Positions 58,652 through 64,000 of a stretch of 64,000 nucleotides of DNA are shown in pieces. Each line of letters opens with the position of its first letter. Position 1 is the first letter of the stretch. Location of the stretch: the NCBI RefSeq assembly GCF_016342265.1, contig NZ_JAEIOS010000013.1, positions 124,001 to 188,000 on the forward strand. Reading direction: 5' to 3'. The DNA comes from Corynebacterium meridianum. Its GTDB lineage: Bacteria; Actinomycetota; Actinomycetes; Mycobacteriales; Mycobacteriaceae. A model generated the notes under the pieces. The model had not been told where the DNA came from and did no database searches. It saw only the letters and a program-made list of their open reading frames with translations. The translations under genes were made by a program, and so were the position numbers.

Positions 58652-59595
58652 ACAGGTTCCTGCGGGGTTCTTTGTGGGTTCTGAACGGCATCGGGCTCGT
58701 CGGGGGATGTCTGGCTCTGGTGGTGGCGCTGGTCGCCGGTGCGGCCACGGACGGTGAGCTGCCTTCGATGGGTGTCATGGGGCTGAGTGTGTTGCTTGCG
58801 GTGCTGGAACTCTCGGTTGTTCTGCTGGTGATCCGGTTCAGTCCGTTGTGGCCCCGCGCCGGGGCAGGCTATGTGGTGGCGGCACTGCTGTGGGGGGCCA
58901 CGGTGTCCCCGCTGCTCGTTTTCCCGCTGGCCTCGGCATCCCTGGATCTTCCCGCGAGGCTCGGACTCGACCACTTCGAGGCGTCCTGGGGAGGCGCCTA
59001 TCCGGAGGAGACGGTCAAGACCCTGGGGGTACTGATCATCCTGTTCAGTTTCCGCCGGCTCGTCCGACCCTGGCACGGCTTCGTCACCGGGGTTCTCGTC
59101 GGCATCGGGTTCGAGGTCGTCGAGAACGCCGGGTACGCGGTGATGGGTGCACTGTATGACCCGGTCAGTGACATGGACGGGATGCTGGGGATGTGGGGGT
59201 TGCGGATGGTCGCCGGCCCGTTCCTGCACGTCCTGTTCACCGGTATGGCCGGTTGGGGACTGGGTGTGGCGGTGTTCACCGCTCATCGCGGTCATCTGTG
59301 GCGGCTCGGTACCGGGTTGCTGTGGGTTTGTGTGGCGTTCACCGCGCACTTCTGCTGGAACATCATGCACGACGACCTGAGGGTGAGCATCGTGTCCATG
59401 GGGGCCATCGCTCTCGTCATCTACCCGTTGTTCATCTGGGTGGTGGTCCGTGCGTGGCGGTCCGCTCGGACGGACGCGGGGTATGTCCTGCTCGATCGGC
59501 CGGTGGTTTCGGTGCGCCAGCTCGAGCAGGGTGGCTTCGCCGTACTGGGGACAGGTGACGTCCGGCCCCGGGGCGAGAACCGGCCCCGGAAGTGA
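58648..59595 (+). CDS. prsW: PrsW-family intramembrane metalloprotease, GTG start
   Basis: 315 residues, about eight membrane helices. Family motifs: EE in AYPEETVKTLGVLIILF, GIGFEVVENAGYAVMG (ExxxN), and the His motifs HVLFTGMAGWGLG and AHFCWNIMHDD. PrsW proteases degrade membrane-anchored regulators such as anti-sigma factors. Coupled to the preceding single-helix protein, a possible substrate. C-terminus beyond 270 is cytoplasmic and basic. Confidence 0.83.
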   Translation: MNRFLRGSLWVLNGIGLVGGCLALVVALVAGAATDGELPSMGVMGLSVLLAVLELSVVLLVIRFSPLWPRAGAGYVVAALLWGATVSPLLVFPLASASLDLPARLGLDHFEASWGGAYPEETVKTLGVLIILFSFRRLVRPWHGFVTGVLVGIGFEVVENAGYAVMGALYDPVSDMDGMLGMWGLRMVAGPFLHVLFTGMAGWGLGVAVFTAHRGHLWRLGTGLLWVCVAFTAHFCWNIMHDDLRVSIVSMGAIALVIYPLFIWVVVRAWRSARTDAGYVLLDRPVVSVRQLEQGGFAVLGTGDVRPRGENRPRK

Positions 59596-59672
59596 CGGAA
59601 CCGACACCCCGGTGTGCGTGTTGCAGGAGTTAAAGGTGTGACTCGTGTGAATTTTGCTGTAGATTTACGTCC

Positions 59673-60788
59673 ATGGACTTTTTCACGCACGATCGCGCTG
59701 CCGTGCGCGCGACGCACCACCGCGCCGTCATCATTCCCGCCACCGCACTCATGACCGCGCTCGCGCTGGTCGCCGCTCTGCTGGGCGCCCCGAAAGCCGC
59801 CGCGTTCAGCATCTCCTCGCCCCAGGGCGTCGACGTCGCCAGCTGGCAGCACCCCGGAGGCGCCGCCATCAACTGGCGCGAGGTCTCCGCTTCCGGCCAC
59901 CGGTTCGCCTTCGTCAAGGCAACCGAGGGCATCGGCTACGTCAACCCCTTCTTCGTCGCCGACTCCAAGCAGGCCCAGAACGCGGGCATGCTGATCGGCA
60001 GCTACCACATGGCCCGCCCCAACTCCTCCGCCACGGCGCAGGCCGCCGAGTACGCCGCGGCACTGGCGACGCAGCCGCAGCCCTCCCTGCCTCCGGTACT
60101 CGACATCGAGTATGCGGAGAATCTCGGACCGGCCCAGCTCAGCGCCTGGGTACGCGAGTTCGTCACCGAGATCGAGCGACTCACCGGCCGCAAACCGATC
60201 ATCTACACCTACCGGTACTTCTGGCAGGAGAATATGGCGAACACCAGCGAGTTCAGCGACTATCCGCTGTGGCTCGCCGCCTACGAGAACCGGCCGCCGA
60301 GTGACATCCCCGGTGGATGGAACCACATGACCTTCTGGCAGCGCGCCGACAACGGTGTCGTGCCCGGTATGGTCACCGTCTCCGACGTCAATCTGTTCAA
60401 CGGCAGCGAGCAGCAGCTCAACGACTTCAGCGCCGGCATCGACGTCAACCTCGGTGAGGTACTCACCGCCGGCATCGATCTCGACGCCATCGGCGGCCGG
60501 GTCGCCGAGCTCGAGGCGCTGGGCAACAACAACCGGGAACTCGTCGGCGCGATCCTCGCCGTCGCTGCCGGAGCCCTCGCCATCGGTGCCCTCGTCGCGG
60601 TCGCCCAGAGCCAGGGCATCGACCTCGGCCCCGCCACCGAGCTCGTCGACCGGGTCCGTGGTCTCATCGCGAGCGGTGACCTGCCCGTCCCCGATCTCCA
60701 GACGATGCTCCAGACGGGTGAATACACGATCGGCGATCTCCTCATCCTGCTGGAGAACGCCCAGCACTTCGCCGAGCAGATCGGCTGA
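59673..60788 (+). CDS. GH25 lysozyme-type muramidase with C-terminal membrane segment
   Basis: 371 residues. N-terminal signal (hydrophobic about 20-42, cleavage after AAAF or AAA), then a GH25 domain: GVDVASWQHP, FAFVKATEGIGYVNPFF, GSYHMARP, PPVLDIEYAEN (the DxE catalytic pair), PIIYTYRYFWQ, LWLAAYENRP. Near 280-305 there is an additional hydrophobic helix and a C-terminal helical tail. It cleaves peptidoglycan, probably in wall remodelling. TAGATT-tacgtcc-ATG predicts a leaderless start. A very strong terminator follows. Confidence 0.9.
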   Translation: MDFFTHDRAAVRATHHRAVIIPATALMTALALVAALLGAPKAAAFSISSPQGVDVASWQHPGGAAINWREVSASGHRFAFVKATEGIGYVNPFFVADSKQAQNAGMLIGSYHMARPNSSATAQAAEYAAALATQPQPSLPPVLDIEYAENLGPAQLSAWVREFVTEIERLTGRKPIIYTYRYFWQENMANTSEFSDYPLWLAAYENRPPSDIPGGWNHMTFWQRADNGVVPGMVTVSDVNLFNGSEQQLNDFSAGIDVNLGEVLTAGIDLDAIGGRVAELEALGNNNRELVGAILAVAAGALAIGALVAVAQSQGIDLGPATELVDRVRGLIASGDLPVPDLQTMLQTGEYTIGDLLILLENAQHFAEQIG

Positions 60789-60808
60789 TCACCGGCCCGC
60801 AGCGCACC

Positions 60809-60853
60809 GCCGACGGGCGGCACCCGAGACAGATCCGGGTGCCGCCCGTCGGC
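60809..60853 (+). terminator. Strong rho-independent terminator after the GH25 gene
   Basis: GCCGACGGGCGGCACCCG (60809-60826) pairs perfectly with CGGGTGCCGCCCGTCGGC (60836-60853), 18 bp with a 9-nt loop, followed by CTTTCC. It begins 21 bp after the stop. Confidence 0.88.
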
Positions 60854-60956
60854 CTTTCCGTGTCTCGTCCGCGGTCGGTCGAAGTACGGCGCCCGTTGCG
60901 AACCCCGAATGGACCCCGAGTGGGTGTCGCCGGTCCCGCCCGGAGGCGGTGGCTGC

Positions 60957-60968
60957 GGGGGGGGGGGG
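60957..60968 (+). repeat. Homopolymer of twelve G
   Basis: Twelve G in a row, unusual even for this GC content. Its exact length should be treated with caution. Confidence 0.8.
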
Positions 60969-61252
60969 AGCCCCGAGCTTCTCTGTTTTACCTGTTGCAC
61001 CGTGCCACCGCGTTCCGGCTGGGTTGCGGGCACGGATCGGGCCCACGGTCCGTATCCGGTACGTCGTGAGACCCCGGATGGCGGGCTGTGACGCAGGACG
61101 CCGGGACCCCCGGGACGGGCCGGACCCGGTGGTGACGCGGAGAAGGAGCGCGAGGGGCACCATTGGCACCGGCCGGAGGCAGGAGCAAAAGTCCCGGTTC
61201 CCGGCGGCTGTGCACCGGGACCCCCACCAGCCACTGTCGGGGCCCGGACGAC

Positions 61253-61299
61253 GGAAAGGCCCCCTCCGCAGCTGTTCGCTCTGCGGAGGGGGCCTTTCC
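61253..61299. terminator. Strong terminator for the Emb gene
   Basis: GGAAAGGCCCCCTCCGCAG (61253-61271) pairs perfectly with CTGCGGAGGGGGCCTTTCC (61281-61299): 19 bp, 9-nt loop, A- and T-flanked on the two strands. It ends 12 bp beyond the Emb stop on the minus strand. Confidence 0.88.
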
Positions 61300-61311
61300 C
61301 GGAGACTCCGG

Positions 61312-64000
61312 TCAGTCGTCGATCTTCATCTTGCCCGGATTCCAGAAACCGGAACGCTGCACCGTGCGGTAGTCGATCACCGCATCGACGGGGGCCTCAC
61401 CGCGGGAATCGGTGCGCAGCTCGTAGGACTCCAGGGAGCCCCAGTCGCGGTGCCAGTCGTCCTTGAGGTAGCTGGGCAGCTCGGTGGCCTTGTTGACGGC
61501 CTCGGCGACGCCCATGACACCGCCACCGTTGTAGTCCTGCCACGGGGAGAGCGTCACCTTGCCGCCGTGGTCCGGGGAGATCCGCCAGAGCGGGGTCTCG
61601 GCGACTCCCGCCCAGTGGTCGAACGGACGCTGGCAGGGGAACTGCAGCGACACCGACCAGTCGAGCAGTGTGGGGTCGGCGGAACCGACGACGTCGTTCA
61701 GCGAGCGCAGTGTCGGGACCCGGGGCGGCGTGACGGCGAGCCACTGATCCGGGTCCAGACTCGTGTCTGCGGCGACGATTCGGACGACGTTGACCTCGGG
61801 CGGAAGCTGATCGAGCGGAACACGCAGGTTCCGCCAGCCGGGAGCCGGACCGATGTCGAGGGGCTCGATCTTGTTGACGTCGGTGACCTCACCACCCGGG
61901 CCACGGGTGCCGTACTCGATGACGAGGCGTTGCCCGTCCTGACGGACCCCGTTGATGTCGTTGTGTTCGATCCGGCCGGCCGCGGACACCACCAGCAGCG
62001 GTGCGTCCGGACGGCGCTCCGGGAGTTCGTACCAGGAAGTGGTGACCTCGGCGGGGAACTGCGGGCCGGCGGTGTAGGAGCCGAGGACAGGTACCTCGCG
62101 GTAGTCGATCCCGAACGGGAGCTGCGCGACGGATCCGTTGACGCCCACGTCGCCGCGGATACCGCCACCCGAACCGGAGTCCTGGCCACCCGTGTCACCG
62201 GAGGCGGTGTCCTCGTCGGTGGCGCCGGCGATGGAGCCGGCTCCCGCTGCGGCGGTGTCGACGCCCGCGGAGTTGATCGACGGCGGGACGTTGTTCGCGT
62301 CGAAACCGCGGTTGTCCTCGCTCTCCAGGGACTCGCCGAGCGGCGTCCCGTCGACGGGGGTGAGGAAGCTGTCGTTCGTGTCCGATTCGATCAGGGCGTC
62401 GTTCGCCAGTGCGCAGCTGTTGCCCGTGAGGGAGCGGAGGTTTCCGAGTCCGATCGAGTAGGCCGGGTACTGGGCGACGAAGCCCTTGCCGAGGGACAGC
62501 ATCGAGAACACGACGACGAGGGCGGAGACGACCGCGAGCGGGGAGGCCGCCAGGCCGTCGAAACGGCGCAGACGACGCTGCTTCTCCGCCGCGTACTGCT
62601 CGGCCCGGCCCTCGGCCGCGGCGCGGGCGGTGGCGACGTCCGAGACGAAGGACTGCACCGCGCCGAGTGCGAGCACGGCGAGCGCGATGAACAGCATCAC
62701 CGTGGACGCCTCGATGTGCCGGTACTGGATCGTCTTGTCGAACCACGGGACACCGTAGCTGGAGACGTACCACCAGCCGTTCGTCCCCGACAGCGCGAAC
62801 GCGAGAAGGAAGAGGATCGCGCCGATGAACAGGGTGCGGGAGCGGGCGCTCTTCAGTGCCATGTTCGACACCGCGATCGCGGCCAGTGCAGCCAACGCCG
62901 CCCCGATACCGGCGTACACGCCGAAGTGGTGGGTCCACTTCGTCGGGGTGAACATCATGAAGAACATCGTTCCGAAGAACACGAGCATCAGGCGCATCGA
63001 CGGGCCCTTGGCGGAGCCGGGGACACGACCGTTGCGCAGCACACTCGCCAGCACCAGGGCGAGGCAGACGAAGAGCATGAGCACGGCGAAGCGGCGGGCG
63101 AAGGACCCGTCGACTGTCTGCTGCATGAGGGTCTCGTAGCGCACCCATTCGTCGTACCAGTTCAGTGACGGGCCCTTGGCGGAGCGCACCCGGATGGACT
63201 CGAGGACGGTTCCGAGGGTCTGGTCACCGAACACGGCGAGCAGGATCGCGGTCCCGGCAGCCAGGAACGGCGCCATCATCGCGGCGGCGGCATGGAGTGA
63301 AGCGCTTCTCGGGCTACCCGGTCCCGCGCCGAGAAGCGGCATCCTGCGCAGGCCGATGCGGATCATCCCGGAGAGCCCGGCGAGCAGCGCCGCGACGGCC
63401 ATGAGGCCGGTGGGGCCGGCGCCGAGGCACACCGTCGCGATGATCACGGCGACGGCTGCGGGCAGCAGCCTGGAGGTGGCGATGGCCCGCTCGATGGACA
63501 CCCAGGTCAACAGGGCGCCGACGGCGATGACCGGCTCGGGGCGCAGGCCGTTGTTGTAGACCATCCAGAAGCCCAGGAAGGAGAACGCCGCGGTCCAGTG
63601 TGCGACCCGGCGGTTGTTGATCTTGGATCCCAGGCGGGGAAGGACCTCGCGGGTGATGATCATCCACGTCAGCAGGCCCGCGATGAGCTCCGGCAGGCGC
63701 ATCCACACCGAGGCGGTGGAGACCTGCGCCATGAGGCCGAGCAGGTCGTAGTAGGGGGCACCGAACGGCGATTCGGGTACCCCGAACCAGCGGTAGTAGT
63801 TCGCCATGTAGCCGGAGTGGTCCGACACCCGCGCCATGGTGAGCAGGTACCCGTCATCCGACGTGTTGGCACCGAAGATGTACCACCAGACGAGCACACC
63901 CCCGACGATTCCGTCGAGGAGCCTCGGGCGGAACCAGCCGACGGGCAGGAAACGCCGGGCCCGACGACCGTCGAGAATGTCCATCCGGTGCAGCGTCCAC
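61312..64000 (-). CDS. emb: Emb-family arabinosyltransferase (5' end outside window)
   Basis: The C-terminal 896 or so residues of a roughly 1100-residue enzyme; the frame stays open to the right edge (WTLHRMDILDG), so the ATG at 63984 is internal. It transfers arabinofuranose from decaprenyl-phosphoryl arabinose to growing arabinan of arabinogalactan. Present are ANTSDDGYLLTMARVSDHSGYMANYYRWFGVPE, many membrane helices to about residue 545 of this fragment, the ANYYRWFG and PTKWTHHFG motifs (KWTHHF is characteristic), and a C-terminal carbohydrate-binding domain (DWSVSLQFPCQRPFDHWAGVAETPLWRISPDHG). It is the known target family of ethambutol. This marks the host as a mycolic-acid-type actinobacterium. 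Confidence 0.95.
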   Translation of the reverse strand, partial: WTLHRMDILDGRRARRFLPVGWFRPRLLDGIVGGVLVWWYIFGANTSDDGYLLTMARVSDHSGYMANYYRWFGVPESPFGAPYYDLLGLMAQVSTASVWMRLPELIAGLLTWMIITREVLPRLGSKINNRRVAHWTAAFSFLGFWMVYNNGLRPEPVIAVGALLTWVSIERAIATSRLLPAAVAVIIATVCLGAGPTGLMAVAALLAGLSGMIRIGLRRMPLLGAGPGSPRSASLHAAAAMMAPFLAAGTAILLAVFGDQTLGTVLESIRVRSAKGPSLNWYDEWVRYETLMQQTVDGSFARRFAVLMLFVCLALVLASVLRNGRVPGSAKGPSMRLMLVFFGTMFFMMFTPTKWTHHFGVYAGIGAALAALAAIAVSNMALKSARSRTLFIGAILFLLAFALSGTNGWWYVSSYGVPWFDKTIQYRHIEASTVMLFIALAVLALGAVQSFVSDVATARAAAEGRAEQYAAEKQRRLRRFDGLAASPLAVVSALVVVFSMLSLGKGFVAQYPAYSIGLGNLRSLTGNSCALANDALIESDTNDSFLTPVDGTPLGESLESEDNRGFDANNVPPSINSAGVDTAAAGAGSIAGATDEDTASGDTGGQDSGSGGGIRGDVGVNGSVAQLPFGIDYREVPVLGSYTAGPQFPAEVTTSWYELPERRPDAPLLVVSAAGRIEHNDINGVRQDGQRLVIEYGTRGPGGEVTDVNKIEPLDIGPAPGWRNLRVPLDQLPPEVNVVRIVAADTSLDPDQWLAVTPPRVPTLRSLNDVVGSADPTLLDWSVSLQFPCQRPFDHWAGVAETPLWRISPDHGGKVTLSPWQDYNGGGVMGVAEAVNKATELPSYLKDDWHRDWGSLESYELRTDSRGEAPVDAVIDYRTVQRSGFWNPGKMKIDD

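Larger units (their letters stand above)
60789..61311. other. Intergenic region with two terminators and a G12 run
   Basis: 523 bp between the convergent lysozyme and Emb genes. Strong terminators flank it (60809-60853, 61253-61299) and twelve consecutive G lie at 60957-60968. No gene is supported. Confidence 0.6.

Noticed and set aside
63168..63984. Emb gene starting at ATG 63984
   Set aside because: The frame remains open to the window edge and the residues before it (TLHRMDILDG) are conserved in Emb proteins, so the start is outside.
1..64000. tRNA or rRNA genes
   Set aside because: I searched by eye for cloverleaf-like arms and conserved TTCGANNC contexts and found none I could support.

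Overview
This window is chromosomal DNA of a high-GC actinobacterium, most probably a Corynebacterium. The evidence is a partial EmbC-type arabinosyltransferase at the right edge, the general gene repertoire, and above all the promoter style: about twenty genes have a TANNNT hexamer 6-8 nt before the start codon and no ribosome binding site, as expected of leaderless mRNAs in this group. I cannot name the species from sequence alone.

Layout. 1-4.2 kb: cell-envelope block with a partial acyltransferase-3 protein, two paralogous secreted SGNH hydrolases and an Ala-Pro-rich lipoprotein. 4.3-9.7 kb: photolyase and aldehyde dehydrogenase, divergent from an operon of SDR, class II-like sirtuin and a membrane-anchored EEP phosphatase/nuclease. 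9.7-12 kb: a long AT-rich gap, a stress-type glycine-rich protein, a strong terminator, and a DUF389 membrane protein split by a one-base frameshift. 12.3-16.2 kb: ABC permease, ATPase, response regulator and histidine kinase in one overlapping operon. 16.5-24 kb: AMP nucleosidase, a low-GC pentapeptide-repeat membrane protein, two small secreted paralogues, gamma-glutamyltransferase, a glycosyltransferase, and an Mpg/MarR operon divergent from nitroreductase/EamA across three copies of one operator. 25.8-34 kb: HAD hydrolase, gamma-carbonic anhydrase, ROK regulator, FAD oxidoreductase, class III sirtuin, a GNAT-LOG fusion, a DUF885 zinc protein and an SDR. 34-38 kb: gene-poor, partly low-GC island with an MFS transporter and unusual hairpins. 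38-50 kb: transporters, PAP2, HrpB helicase, AlkB, Tag, SDR, LysE, two YbjQ-like proteins (one frameshifted), S4 and VOC proteins, an alpha/beta hydrolase and Ogt. 50-61 kb: FtsX/ATPase/PadR operon, a half-size MacB-like protein and an M13 peptidase, a decayed gene copy next to its intact paralogue, PrsW, and a GH25 lysozyme. 61.3-64 kb: Emb.

How it fits together. Five DNA-damage reversal or base-excision genes (phrB, mpg, tag, alkB, ogt) are scattered through the window, mostly with their own promoters. Three operons couple regulator and effector: a two-component system with an ABC exporter, MarR with Mpg facing a nitroreductase and transporter, and PadR with a MacB-like exporter.

The least explained signal is a family of palindromic repeats with a GTGTTAACAC-like core. 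It is clustered in three intergenic regions (16.3-16.5, 22.0-22.25 and 48.3-48.56 kb); one copy is a perfect 26-bp palindrome and one cluster is a 135-bp tandem duplication. Other notable signals are two independent frameshifts at G-runs, a pair of secreted proteins sharing a C-terminal FGSSGVxLR motif, and a GNAT-LOG fusion.
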